Origin: Vreelandella nigrificans
Lineage (GTDB): Bacteria > Pseudomonadota > Gammaproteobacteria > Pseudomonadales > Halomonadaceae
DNA length: 60,236 nucleotides
NCBI RefSeq assembly: GCF_002374315.1
Contig: NZ_NWUX01000025.1
Span: 1 to 60,236 of the forward strand
Reading direction: 5' to 3'
The notes below the pieces were generated by a model. The model saw only the letters and a list, made by a program, of their open reading frames with translations, did no database searches and was not told the DNA's origin. Position 1 is the first letter of the stretch; the number at the start of each line of letters is the position of its first letter. The position numbers and the translations under genes are program-made. Positions 42,798 through 51,982 of this stretch are shown here, piece by piece.

Positions 42798-43853
42798 ATG
42801 TCACAGGACGATCTACTGTCCCAGGAAGAAATTGATGCATTGCTTAAGGGCGTCAGCGGGGATGATGAGCCTTCTGGCACGTTATCCCATTCCGAGGAGG
42901 AAACGCGTATTCGCCCGTATGACCCTGCAACGCAGCACCGGGTCATACGCGAACGCTTACACGCACTCGACTTTATTAACGAGCGCTTCGCACGCTATTT
43001 TCGTAACAGCTTATTCAATCTGATTCGTCGCAGCGCCGATATAACGGTTGAATCTGTACGCTATCAAAGCTTTAGTGAGTTTTCTCGCAACGTACCCGTG
43101 CCCACCAACCTAAATATTGTGTCTATGAAGCCCCTTCGTGGCTCAGCACTTGTGGTGTTCCCCCCCAACCTTGTTTTTATGGTGGTGGATAACCTATTTG
43201 GTGGAGATGGCCGCTTTGTTACGAAAACGGATGGCCGAGAATTCACTAATACGGAACAACGTATTATTCAGCGCCTCCTTAACCTTGCTCTTGAGGCCTA
43301 TCAGGAAGCGTGGAAAGTCGTCTATCCATTAGAAGCGCACTTTTTACGCTCTGAAGTGCAGTCGAAGTTTGCCAATATCACCAACTCCCCTAATGAGATC
43401 GTGGTTAATACCAAGTTCAACATTGAAGTTGGTAATCTCTCAAGCAACTTCCAGATCTGCATGCCTTACGCGATGATTGAGCCACTGCGTGATTTACTGG
43501 CCAACCCAATTAACGACAGCAATCATGACCATGACGGCACATGGTCTCGACGAATGGCCAGCGAATTACGCCAATCAGAAGTCGAACTAGTCGCGGAATT
43601 TGCCCAAATACCCAGCCGTATTGCCCATGTAATGGGCCTGAAAAAAGGCGATGTACTGCCCATGGACATTCCACATACGATTACCGCTTGTGTGGATGGT
43701 GTTCCCGTCATGGAGTGTGAGTACGGTAGTCAGCGCCAACAACGCGCTTTACGCGTCCTGCGCATGATCGACCATGCAGCATTGAATAACGTGTCGTCCA
43801 AGGACGTTATTAACGTTTCAACGCGACAGAAAGCCAAGGAATCCAAAGCATGA
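42798..43853 (+). CDS. fliM: Flagellar rotor switch protein FliM
   Basis: C-ring protein that binds CheY-P; 351 aa. The N-terminal CheY-binding peptide is intact (LLSQEEIDALLKGV). The middle domain has the GGXG-type motif (LFGGDGRF) and the C-terminal SpoA domain contacts FliN (VLPMDIPHTITACVDGVPV). GGAG precedes the start; it overlaps fliN (ATGA). Confidence 0.98.
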   Translation: MSQDDLLSQEEIDALLKGVSGDDEPSGTLSHSEEETRIRPYDPATQHRVIRERLHALDFINERFARYFRNSLFNLIRRSADITVESVRYQSFSEFSRNVPVPTNLNIVSMKPLRGSALVVFPPNLVFMVVDNLFGGDGRFVTKTDGREFTNTEQRIIQRLLNLALEAYQEAWKVVYPLEAHFLRSEVQSKFANITNSPNEIVVNTKFNIEVGNLSSNFQICMPYAMIEPLRDLLANPINDSNHDHDGTWSRRMASELRQSEVELVAEFAQIPSRIAHVMGLKKGDVLPMDIPHTITACVDGVPVMECEYGSQRQQRALRVLRMIDHAALNNVSSKDVINVSTRQKAKESKA

Positions 43854-44365
43854 CTGATCCTAACAAACCCGATCAAAAAGTCTCTGATGATGATTGGGCG
43901 GATGCCATGTCTGAGCAAGATGAGCCTAACGTAAGCACGGACAATACCAGCGATGACGATCCCTGGGCGGCCGCCATGGCCGAACAAGAGGCTGCCGAGC
44001 AGACAGATTCTGAAGCTGATCTCGAGCCGGAAGCACCTGCAGCAAAGCCAGCAAGTGATGAGATATTTCGTCCGTTAAGTCCGGAAAGCGGCACTGCGCA
44101 GTCCCGTGATCTCGAAATGATCATGGATATTCCGGTCAAGCTTACCGTAGAGCTAGGCCGCACTAAGCTCACGATCAAGCAGTTGCTTGAGCTTGCACAA
44201 GGATCGGTTATTGAACTGGAAGGTTTGGCTGGCGAACCGATGGACATACTGATCAATGGCTACTTAATCGCCCAAGGTGAAGTAGTCGTTGTTGAAGATA
44301 AGTATGGTATTCGTATTACAGAGATTATCACCCCCTCTGAGCGTATCCATAAACTAAACCGATGA
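43850..44365 (+). CDS. fliN: Flagellar rotor switch protein FliN
   Basis: Base of the C-ring and docking site for FliH; 171 aa, longer than the E. coli protein (137 aa). The SpoA core is highly conserved (MDIPVKLTVELGRTKLTIKQ, GEPMDILINGYLIAQGEVVV). The acidic N-terminal extension carries the motif DDDWADAMSEQ and again DDDPWAAAMAEQ; E. coli FliN has one such motif (DDLWAEALSEQ). Overlaps fliM and fliO. Confidence 0.98.
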   Translation: MTDPNKPDQKVSDDDWADAMSEQDEPNVSTDNTSDDDPWAAAMAEQEAAEQTDSEADLEPEAPAAKPASDEIFRPLSPESGTAQSRDLEMIMDIPVKLTVELGRTKLTIKQLLELAQGSVIELEGLAGEPMDILINGYLIAQGEVVVVEDKYGIRITEIITPSERIHKLNR

Positions 44366-44817
44366 GTGTCGCGACCTCTTCCCCACAGAGTACCTCTATT
44401 GATGCCCTAGGTAGCAGCAGCGATGCCTTAATAGGGATGGCGGTACTAGGTAAAACAGCAGCGGCGCTAGCGCTGGTCATAGCGATTATTTTACTATGCA
44501 CGGCTGCTTTAAAGCGCTGGCAGTCTGCGCGCCATCATCACGGCGCTCACTTACGTATTGTGGGTAATACGGCAGTGGGCAGCCGCGAGCGGATTGTGGT
44601 GGTCGAAATCGAAGACACCTGGCTAGTCCTTGGTGTTAGCGGGGGCCGAATCACCAAATTACACGAACGGGCAGCACCTAATGAGCGCTCAGCAACCCCG
44701 CCTGCGCCAGAACCTCCTATACGTTTTTCACAGCGTTTAGCGCAAGCGCTGACCAGCCAACATAAAAAACGTAACAGTGAAACGCCCCAGCCCTCTGACT
44801 CAAATAAAACACCATGA
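44362..44817 (+). CDS. fliO: Flagellar export scaffold protein FliO
   Basis: Membrane protein that helps assemble the FliP ring; 151 aa. One membrane helix (AAALALVIAIILLCTAALKRW) and the conserved cytoplasmic stretch LRIVGNTAVGSRERIVVVEI with WLVLGVSGGRITKL after it. Four-base overlaps with fliN and fliP show tight coupling. Confidence 0.92.
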   Translation: MSVATSSPQSTSIDALGSSSDALIGMAVLGKTAAALALVIAIILLCTAALKRWQSARHHHGAHLRIVGNTAVGSRERIVVVEIEDTWLVLGVSGGRITKLHERAAPNERSATPPAPEPPIRFSQRLAQALTSQHKKRNSETPQPSDSNKTP

Positions 44818-45596
44818 GATATGCGATGCACCTCTGCTGGCCTTACCAGCAACGCTGGTGGCTTTTTAGCGCCTTTATTGTCTGCGGCTTACTATTAGCA
44901 CTTCCTGCCCATGCACAGCAGCTACCAGGATTAGTATCACAACCGCTGGAAGATGGTGGGCAGCAGTGGTCTGTCTCTCTTCAGACACTGCTATTTTTGA
45001 GCTCTCTGGCATTTCTGCCAGCCATGCTACTGATGATGACTAGCTTTACACGCATCATTATTGTACTTAGCTTGCTTAGAACCGCCATGGGCACCCAGGC
45101 AACCCCCCCTAACCAGGTGCTACTGGGCATCGCACTTTTTCTAACGTTTTTTATTATGTCCCCCGTCATTGCCCAGGTATATGACACAGCTTGGGTACCA
45201 CTTACGGAAGACGTCATTAATTTTGAAGAGTTTTTGCTGCTTGCTCAGGAACCCTTTCGAGAGTTTATGCTCGCCCAAACACGCGAGCCTGACCTGGCGC
45301 TCTTTGTCCGTTTAGCCGATGTTGGCCCCATGCAAGGGCCTGAAGACCTTCCTATTCGGGTCTTACTGCCTGCATTTGTTACGAGTGAGCTGAAAACAGC
45401 CTTTCAGATTGGCTTTACTATCTTCATTCCTTTTCTGATTATTGACCTAGTAGTTGCCAGTACATTAATGGCACTGGGAATGATGATGGTTCCCCCCATT
45501 ACTATTTCACTGCCCTTCAAGCTTATGCTGTTCATCCTAGTAGACGGCTGGCAACTCATTATTGGTTCGTTAGCTGAAAGCTTTTACATGATTTAA
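44814..45596 (+). CDS. fliP: Flagellar export gate protein FliP
   Basis: Core of the export gate (FliP5Q4R1); 260 aa. A cleavable-looking signal peptide (FSAFIVCGLLLALPAHAQQ) is followed by four membrane helices and the family signature (LLMMTSFTRIIIVLSLLRTA; FQIGFTIFIPFLIIDLVVAS; LGMMMVPPITISLPFKLMLF). Confidence 0.98.
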   Translation: MRYAMHLCWPYQQRWWLFSAFIVCGLLLALPAHAQQLPGLVSQPLEDGGQQWSVSLQTLLFLSSLAFLPAMLLMMTSFTRIIIVLSLLRTAMGTQATPPNQVLLGIALFLTFFIMSPVIAQVYDTAWVPLTEDVINFEEFLLLAQEPFREFMLAQTREPDLALFVRLADVGPMQGPEDLPIRVLLPAFVTSELKTAFQIGFTIFIPFLIIDLVVASTLMALGMMMVPPITISLPFKLMLFILVDGWQLIIGSLAESFYMI

Positions 45597-45625
45597 TTGT
45601 CGCAACGGGCGACCAGGAGCAAACC

Positions 45626-45895
45626 ATGACTCCGGAAATGGTAATGAGCATTGCTTACCAGGGCATGCGCGTGACGCTTTTCCTAGCAGGCCCAATGCTG
45701 TTGGCAGCCCTGTTTACTGGTCTGCTTATCAGCTTATTTCAGGCAGCCACGCAAATAAATGAAATGACACTGACATTTATCCCCAAAGTGTTGGCTGTTT
45801 TTGCTGTGCTAGTGCTAGCTGGGCCATGGCTACTTGGATTAATTACGGATTTTACCCATCGCTTATTCACCAATATTCCTAACATGGTGATGTAG
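45626..45895 (+). CDS. fliQ: Flagellar export gate protein FliQ
   Basis: Small gate subunit of 89 aa with two membrane helices. The signature GLLISLFQAATQINEMTLTF and the following helix around LAVFAVLVLAGPWLL match the family. Lies 29 bases after fliP and three before fliR. Confidence 0.98.
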   Translation: MTPEMVMSIAYQGMRVTLFLAGPMLLAALFTGLLISLFQAATQINEMTLTFIPKVLAVFAVLVLAGPWLLGLITDFTHRLFTNIPNMVM

Positions 45896-45898
45896 TCA

Positions 45899-46690
45899 AT
45901 GGTAGAGGTCACATTTGCCCAGCTACAAGCCTGGTTAGTAGCCTTTCTTTGGCCTTTTGCTCGGATAACCGCCTTTATGGCAGTTTCACCCCTTTGGGGC
46001 CATAGCAGCATTCCTAATCAGGCTAAGGTTGGGCTAGCGGCACTCGTTGCAGTTGTGATCGCTCCCGTGTTACCAGCCATGCCAAATGTCCCCATAATGT
46101 CCTGGGCAGGTGTGGGTATTATGGTGGAGCAGATACTTATCGGCTTAGCAATTGGCTTGGTTATGCATATCATTTTTGCCGTTGTGCAGGCAGCAGGGGA
46201 ATTCATTGGTCTTCAGATGGGCTTAGCGTTCGCAAGCTTCTTTGATCTATCCAGTGGCACTAACATCATGGTGCTATCGCGCATACTGTATATGATTACG
46301 CTATTAATGTTCCTCGCCCTAAATGGCCATTTGATGGTGCTTGAAACATTAGTAATGAGCTTTCAAACCCTCCCTGTGGGTATTGGTACGCTAAACCCCA
46401 ACGCCTTCGAACTTTTGGCGCGCTATGCAGGCACTATTTTCGCGTCAGGAATGCTGCTTGCCCTGCCGCTTTCCGGTTCGTTATTAATTATTAGCCTATC
46501 ACTGGGGATTCTTAACCGTTCAGCCCCACAGCTCACGGTCTTTAATATCGGCTTCCCCACCTCACTAACCGTCGGTTTAATCTTATTAATGGTATTAATG
46601 ACCGATATTGGTCGTTTCTTACAGCGATTATTCAGCCAGGGGCTGGCCTTTATGCAGAGCTTGATCGAAACCATGGCGCCTTTAAGCTAA
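45899..46690 (+). CDS. fliR: Flagellar export gate protein FliR
   Basis: Gate subunit, 263 aa, with several membrane helices. Family stretches include RITAFMAVSPLWGHSSIPNQ, EFIGLQMGLAFASFFD and LNRSAPQLTVFNIGFP. Last gene of the fliL-R operon; convergent with flgL. Confidence 0.97.
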   Translation: MVEVTFAQLQAWLVAFLWPFARITAFMAVSPLWGHSSIPNQAKVGLAALVAVVIAPVLPAMPNVPIMSWAGVGIMVEQILIGLAIGLVMHIIFAVVQAAGEFIGLQMGLAFASFFDLSSGTNIMVLSRILYMITLLMFLALNGHLMVLETLVMSFQTLPVGIGTLNPNAFELLARYAGTIFASGMLLALPLSGSLLIISLSLGILNRSAPQLTVFNIGFPTSLTVGLILLMVLMTDIGRFLQRLFSQGLAFMQSLIETMAPLS

Positions 46691-46757
46691 CCCCCCCTGT
46701 CCTTAATAAACCGTCCTTAATAAACTTTTCTTAATAAAGTACAAGGGAGGGGGTTAG
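46687..46757. terminator. Shared 3' region of fliR and flgL with tandem repeats
   Basis: Imperfect inverted repeat (CTAACCCCCCCTGT ... ACAAGGGAGGGGGTTAG) encloses three tandem 14-bp units at 46699-46740 (GTCCTTAATAAACC, GTCCTTAATAAACT, TTTCTTAATAAAGT). It lies between convergent operon ends and probably ends transcription from both sides, although no classical T-run is present. Confidence 0.5.
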
Positions 46758-46792
46758 CTAATGGTTCGTCATACTGCGGTTAAGCTGGAGAC

Positions 46793-48031
46793 TTACATAT
46801 AGTCAAATAGTGACATACCTTTGAGATCTATAAACGTCTTTTGCGCGGCCTGGAGACCTACCTGGCGCAAGCTATACTCAGAAATAGCAGCGACATAATC
46901 AAGATCTACTAAATCTGATAACGTTTGCTCATAGTTGATCATACGGTTGCTGCCCACTGCATCGATGACATTCAGCTCTTCAAGCCGTGCGCCAGCGGAG
47001 GCGCGAACCATTAATACGTTATCCAGCCCATTATCAAGGTCACGCATAGCGGTATTTAGTGTATTGCGCAGGTTGGCTTTATCAGCAGCCGTGACAGCAG
47101 GAGTCTCCAAGGCTTGAATGGCTTGCTCCATCGTTTTAAACAAATCGGCAGGCCGCTCATCGCTGCCTGCCCGCGTCACTAAGAACTCATCGCCTGCAAC
47201 GGGTTCCCCACTGAGAGTAATAGACACCCCTCCGAAAGTGACTTGCTGCCCATCACCCGAATAGGGTTGATCTGTAAGCGCGGGATCAAAATCCACATAG
47301 TTTGTGCCATCAAAGCGCTGAACGCTGTAGGTAGGCTCGCCCTCTGCCTCACCAAAGACAACCTTAAAGCTTGCGCCATAGTCCGCGTGATTCATATCGC
47401 TGGCTCGGGGGCCACTGAAGGTAACACTGCCTTGGTTACCCTGCGCTTCAGCAATGTAGCCAGCTCCTTGTGATACGCTCTGGAAAATTGTCGCACCATT
47501 TTCCGTTACCGGCATCAGTCGCGAAGAGTCAACACGCTGTTGGCGAGCACTCATGTCGCCGACGTACTCCACACTGCCGTCAGCAGATTTTACAAAAGGC
47601 GGCGTATTATCCTTATAGCCCGCAAAGAGATATCGGCCATTACCATCCGTTGCATTGGCTTGGCCAATCATGGTTTCGTAGATGCCCTTTAGCTCGCTGG
47701 CAAACGATTCCCGATCCGTATCACTGAAAGTATCGCTTGAAGCTCTTACCAGTAAACTTTTAGCACTCATGACAGCATCGCTGATGCTATTCACGACGCT
47801 CTCAGTCTGAGCAAGCGAATTCCGCGCAGCAACTCGTGCATCTGCAAACTGCTTTGTCATTGCCTTTGACTGATCAACACCGATGGCACGAGCAGCTGCC
47901 TGAGGGTCGTCAGATGGGTTGACTACCCGTTTAGCACTGGCAATTTGCTGGCTCACTTTTAGAAAACCGCTTTGCTGACGATTAATAGAAGCCGTGCTTT
48001 GTTCAAACATGGTGATCGTACTAACACGCAT
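46793..48031 (-). CDS. flgL: Hook-filament junction protein FlgL (HAP3)
   Basis: Second junction protein joining hook to filament; 412 aa. The flagellin-like N-terminus (MRVSTITMFEQSTASINRQQ) and C-terminal helix (NYEQTLSDLVDLDYVAAISE) form the coiled-coil core. Follows flgK by 14 bases and shares its sigma-28 promoter. Confidence 0.96.
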   Translation of the reverse strand: MRVSTITMFEQSTASINRQQSGFLKVSQQIASAKRVVNPSDDPQAAARAIGVDQSKAMTKQFADARVAARNSLAQTESVVNSISDAVMSAKSLLVRASSDTFSDTDRESFASELKGIYETMIGQANATDGNGRYLFAGYKDNTPPFVKSADGSVEYVGDMSARQQRVDSSRLMPVTENGATIFQSVSQGAGYIAEAQGNQGSVTFSGPRASDMNHADYGASFKVVFGEAEGEPTYSVQRFDGTNYVDFDPALTDQPYSGDGQQVTFGGVSITLSGEPVAGDEFLVTRAGSDERPADLFKTMEQAIQALETPAVTAADKANLRNTLNTAMRDLDNGLDNVLMVRASAGARLEELNVIDAVGSNRMINYEQTLSDLVDLDYVAAISEYSLRQVGLQAAQKTFIDLKGMSLFDYM

Positions 48032-48045
48032 CGCCTAGCTCCTTA

Positions 48046-49704
48046 TTAATTCCGCAGGTTCAAAATAGTGTCCATAATGTTTCCCGCAGTGTCGATAACC
48101 CGCGCATTTGCTTGGTAGAGCTGCAGATAACGCATCAAGTTTGCCGCCTCTTCATCAAGGTTAACCCCCGACTCGGATTGCTGGACAGCTCTTAATTGGT
48201 CCGTAAGACCTTGGCGGGCATCCAGATTAACCTGGGTAATGTTGGTGCGATTACCGACATCACTCACCATTACAGCATAGGCACCACTGACAGATGCAGT
48301 GCCGCCAACAATATTACTGCTTTGCAGACCCTGCAAAGCTAGTGCATTACGATTGTCTCCAACGCCCGTTGAAAGCCAATCAGCAGGATCATCATCAGGA
48401 TTCGCAGGCTGCCCAGCTGCAATTTTTTCTAAGTTAGTAAAGCTCACGTCCATGCCATTTGCTGCACGGCGAACAGGCTGAACTTCAAAACGATCTCCGT
48501 CGGCAGGCGTATTGCTAAAAGTAAGCGACACACCGCCAAAAGTTAGCGTATTGCTATCAGTATCCCAACCTTCACTAATATCTATCTCTACACCGCTGTC
48601 ATTTCGCGTGACAACAGGATTGCCACCATCGAAAGTGACGGTATAGTCCGCCGCTCGTAGTTGGTCAATGGTGTCTGGATCGAATTCAGCAGACTCGATA
48701 ACAGCACCACTATTGCCTTGATATGCATATACTTGGGGGGCACGAACATTGAAGAAATCCCCCCCAGCATCACCATTGAGATCTACCCCTTTGCGATGCT
48801 GTTCATTAAAAGCAACCGCGAGAGACACTGCTAACTGCCCAATTTGATTCTGGGTTTTATCAAGGGTTTCTGAGCGAAATTGCATGAGCCCACCGAGAGC
48901 ACCACCCTTAATATTGGACTCATCAAGTTCCGCTAGGTTACCTGCTCCATCGCGATAACCTACGACAATGCGCTGGGGGTCATTCTCTGCTCGTACTGCT
49001 TCCAACTTAAAAGAGTTGGTGCCAGTAACTAGCGGCTGCCCATTAGGCAGGCTGATGTTGTAGGTTTTACCGTCTTGCACATTTAGCCGTATACCCATGC
49101 GCTCATTAAGCTCTGAAACCAAGTAATCTCGCTGATTCAGCAAGCTATTTGGTGCTTCCCCTGTACGCGCACGCGCCAGAGCTATTTCACGATTTAACCC
49201 GGCAATTTGCTCAACCGTATTATTAACTTGGGTTATTTCATCTTTAATCTGATTATTGACGTTGCTCTGCATATCTTGCAGATAGCCGTCAAATGATTGG
49301 AACTGGGCACTTAACGTGTTGGCTGTGCCTAACACACCCTGACGAGCAGCAGGATCTGAAGGTGAACCAGACAAGTCTTCTAATGAAGAGAAAAATGACT
49401 GCATCAAGGGCGATAAGCCAGCTTCACGGTCAGCAAGCAGGTTATCAATTTGCGAAACCTGACTGTAATAAGTACTTAGTGCGCTTGACTGTGTCTTGGC
49501 ATCATTAAGCTGGTTCGCAACGTAAGTATTGAATTGACGCTCGATATCATTAACACGGACACCCCCACCTACACGCCCCTCGCCAAGCTGTATTAGCTCG
49601 CGGTTGTAGCCTGGCGTATGGGTGTTGCTAATATTATTACTAGTCGTATTGAGGGCATTTTGAGCCGCATTGAGGCCGCTTAAGCCGATTGAAAACATGC
49701 TCAT
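48046..49704 (-). CDS. flgK: Hook-filament junction protein FlgK (HAP1)
   Basis: First junction protein; 552 aa. N-terminal rod-family signature (FSIGLSGLNAAQNALNTTSN, NTHTPGYNRE) and C-terminal ESGVNLDEEAANLMRYLQLY match the family. AAGGAAG precedes the ATG, and a sigma-28 promoter lies directly upstream, separating flgKL from flgB-J. Confidence 0.97.
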   Translation of the reverse strand: MSMFSIGLSGLNAAQNALNTTSNNISNTHTPGYNRELIQLGEGRVGGGVRVNDIERQFNTYVANQLNDAKTQSSALSTYYSQVSQIDNLLADREAGLSPLMQSFFSSLEDLSGSPSDPAARQGVLGTANTLSAQFQSFDGYLQDMQSNVNNQIKDEITQVNNTVEQIAGLNREIALARARTGEAPNSLLNQRDYLVSELNERMGIRLNVQDGKTYNISLPNGQPLVTGTNSFKLEAVRAENDPQRIVVGYRDGAGNLAELDESNIKGGALGGLMQFRSETLDKTQNQIGQLAVSLAVAFNEQHRKGVDLNGDAGGDFFNVRAPQVYAYQGNSGAVIESAEFDPDTIDQLRAADYTVTFDGGNPVVTRNDSGVEIDISEGWDTDSNTLTFGGVSLTFSNTPADGDRFEVQPVRRAANGMDVSFTNLEKIAAGQPANPDDDPADWLSTGVGDNRNALALQGLQSSNIVGGTASVSGAYAVMVSDVGNRTNITQVNLDARQGLTDQLRAVQQSESGVNLDEEAANLMRYLQLYQANARVIDTAGNIMDTILNLRN

Positions 49705-49731
49705 AATTCACTTCCTTAGGCCGATAACATT

Positions 49732-49758
49732 TTATCGGCAGCGAGCAGGAGAACTTGA
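49732..49758 (-). promoter_or_regulatory. Sigma-28 (FliA) promoter for flgK-flgL
   Basis: Minus strand reads TCAAGTTC, 11 bases, GCCGATAA: 6 of 8 in the -35 box and a perfect -10 box with exact spacing. It sits in the 67-base gap between flgJ and flgK. The -10 box is one arm of a perfect palindrome (49720-49739). Confidence 0.82.
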
Positions 49759-49771
49759 GTAGCTAATTGCA

Positions 49772-50821
49772 TCAACGCGCATCAGCCAAGAGGTTATGGC
49801 TAGGGCTCAAAGGCCCCATGGTTTGCATGACAGCAACAAGCTTATCGGCGTAGAGAGGGTCCGTAGCGTAGCCACCTCGCTGTAGCTCCCGTGCAGCTTG
49901 CTCCGCATTAGCAGCTTGAACCACTCCAGCGTAACGCGGGTTGTTACCGATCAGATTTGCATAATCAGTAAAGGCGTGCTCAAAAGAGTCATAGACACGG
50001 AAGGTATCTACCACTTGAGTTCGGCGGCCATTGATATACTCATGCGTAACAATATCAGTGGTTTTGCCCTGCCAGCGGCTACCAGCTTTGATGCCAAATA
50101 AATTATGACTGTTACCGCCTTGGTGGGTAGCAATCTCATGGCGCCCCCAGCCAGTCTCAAGCGCTGCTTGCGCCAAGATCAGTTCGGCAGGTACGCCACT
50201 CGCGCGGCTAGCAGCCTGGGCAGGCTCCGCCAGCTTTGCCATGAACCTTTGAACATGGTCAGGAGCATTGGAAAAGCTAGGCAACCCAGTGGCTTGTGAA
50301 GCACTTGTTTCAGCTTTTGCTTCAACATTTTTTGTAGCACTGGTCTCAACAGAAGAGTGCTGTCTAACGGCTTCTAGCTCGGATAGGAAGCGGCCACTAG
50401 CCTGAGGGCTAGCGTTCGGCTGTAAGGGGCTATCCAGCACACGGGGCGTACCACGCGGAATACCAGCGATTAGCGCTTGTAACTCCTGGTCTGCACTATT
50501 CGCTTTACCGCCGCCAATAGCTCCTTGTCGCTGTAGTTGTTCCACCAAAGCATCAGCCAGACCGATACCACGAGAAGCCATTACCTGAGACCACTGCTGA
50601 TCCAGCATCGACTGGTAAAAGTCAGTATCGCGACTATTGAGCAACCCCGACGCCGGTGTAGCATCGCGCATACTTTTGACCATCATCTGGATAAACAACG
50701 CTTCAAACTGCTGCGCAGCACCGTGAACACCAGCTTCGGGGTCCACCCGGGCATTGTGCTGTAAACGCTGGAAACCATTCATGTCGAGGGCAAACTGGCC
50801 GGTCATATCACCCATGCTCAT
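49772..50821 (-). CDS. flgJ: Rod cap and peptidoglycan hydrolase FlgJ
   Basis: Caps the growing rod and cuts a hole in peptidoglycan; 349 aa. The N-terminal rod-capping domain is AAQQFEALFIQMMVKSMRDA. The C-terminal glucosaminidase domain (AQAALETGWGRHEI with the catalytic Glu, then NLFGIKAGSRWQGK) is complete, so the protein is bifunctional as in enterobacteria. Its ATG overlaps the flgI stop by one base. Confidence 0.97.
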   Translation of the reverse strand: MSMGDMTGQFALDMNGFQRLQHNARVDPEAGVHGAAQQFEALFIQMMVKSMRDATPASGLLNSRDTDFYQSMLDQQWSQVMASRGIGLADALVEQLQRQGAIGGGKANSADQELQALIAGIPRGTPRVLDSPLQPNASPQASGRFLSELEAVRQHSSVETSATKNVEAKAETSASQATGLPSFSNAPDHVQRFMAKLAEPAQAASRASGVPAELILAQAALETGWGRHEIATHQGGNSHNLFGIKAGSRWQGKTTDIVTHEYINGRRTQVVDTFRVYDSFEHAFTDYANLIGNNPRYAGVVQAANAEQAARELQRGGYATDPLYADKLVAVMQTMGPLSPSHNLLADAR

Positions 50822-51960
50822 TAGATGACCTCCAGTTCAGCACGTAGCGAACCTGCCGCTTTGAGCGCTTCTAAAATAGTCATTAGATCCTGAGGAGTCG
50901 CGCCTAGCGCATTAAGCGCATTAACTACCTCATTAAGCTGGGCACCTTCTACTATTTGTAGGAAGGCCTCTTGTTGCTCAATATCTATGTCTGTGTTGGG
51001 TACAACAACCGTTTCACCCTGACCAAAAGGAGCTGGCTGGCTAACACCAAACTGGGTGTTGATCATAATGGAAAGGTTGCCATGCGCCACCGCCGCTTGA
51101 CGGAGTGTAACAGCGCTATTCATCACCACAGATCCCGTCCGGGCGTTGAGCACAACGCGTGCAGGTGCATCCATGGGAGTCACCTGCACGTTTTCCACCC
51201 GGGCCATAAAATTCACCTGCTCATTGGAATCCATCGGGCCATCAAGAGCAATCACTCGACCATTGCGCGCGTAGGCGACCGAGCGACCAAACTCGCTATT
51301 AATTGCGGTGACCATACGCTGCACGGTGCCAAAATCAGCATCATTAAGCTGTAGCTCCAGTACGCCGCCATTACCGCCTAAATTGAGTGGCACTTCTCGC
51401 TCCACAAGCGCGCCATTCGGGATACGCCCCGAGGCTTGCTGATTGATCTGCACGCTACTGCCTCCTGCTTGGGCACCAGCCCCGCCCACCAGCATATTGC
51501 CCTGGGCTATCGCATAGGTATCACCGTCGGCACCTTTCAAAGGAGTCATTAGCAGCGTGCCACCGCGTAGGCTGCGAGCATTAGCAATAGACGAAACAAC
51601 GACATCCAAGCGCTGGCCGGGACGGGAGAATGGAGGCAAATCAGCAGTTACCATGACAGCAGCCACGTTACGCAACTGTAGATTCGTGCCGGGCGGTACC
51701 GTGACCCCCAACTGGGAAAGCATGTTGGTTAAGCTTTGGCTAGTGAACGGGGCTTGGGTGGTTTGGTCACCAGTGCTATCTAGGCCTACCACTAGCCCGT
51801 AGCCTACCAACTGATTATCACGCACCCCCGCAAAGCTCGCCAGCTCGCGCACCCGCTCTGCCGCTGCCGCTGTAGTAACAACTAGACATAACGCTAACAG
51901 AGTTACCACACGCGAAGCCCGTCGCCTAAACATCCATCCACCGCTTAGCTGCATAACCAT
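50821..51960 (-). CDS. flgI: Flagellar P-ring protein FlgI
   Basis: Forms the periplasmic P ring; 379 aa from the chosen start. Signal peptide RVVTLLALCLVVTTAAAAER, then the conserved start of the mature protein (LASFAGVRDNQLVGYGLVVG) and QTTQAPFTSQSLTNML. The start is uncertain: ATG at 51999, 51960 or 51933 are in frame; 51960 avoids overlap with flgH, while 51933 has GGTGG upstream and gives the shortest signal peptide. Confidence 0.96.
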   Translation of the reverse strand: MVMQLSGGWMFRRRASRVVTLLALCLVVTTAAAAERVRELASFAGVRDNQLVGYGLVVGLDSTGDQTTQAPFTSQSLTNMLSQLGVTVPPGTNLQLRNVAAVMVTADLPPFSRPGQRLDVVVSSIANARSLRGGTLLMTPLKGADGDTYAIAQGNMLVGGAGAQAGGSSVQINQQASGRIPNGALVEREVPLNLGGNGGVLELQLNDADFGTVQRMVTAINSEFGRSVAYARNGRVIALDGPMDSNEQVNFMARVENVQVTPMDAPARVVLNARTGSVVMNSAVTLRQAAVAHGNLSIMINTQFGVSQPAPFGQGETVVVPNTDIDIEQQEAFLQIVEGAQLNEVVNALNALGATPQDLMTILEALKAAGSLRAELEVI

Positions 51961-51982
51961 TTTAAGCCTGCCTTGAACGCGC

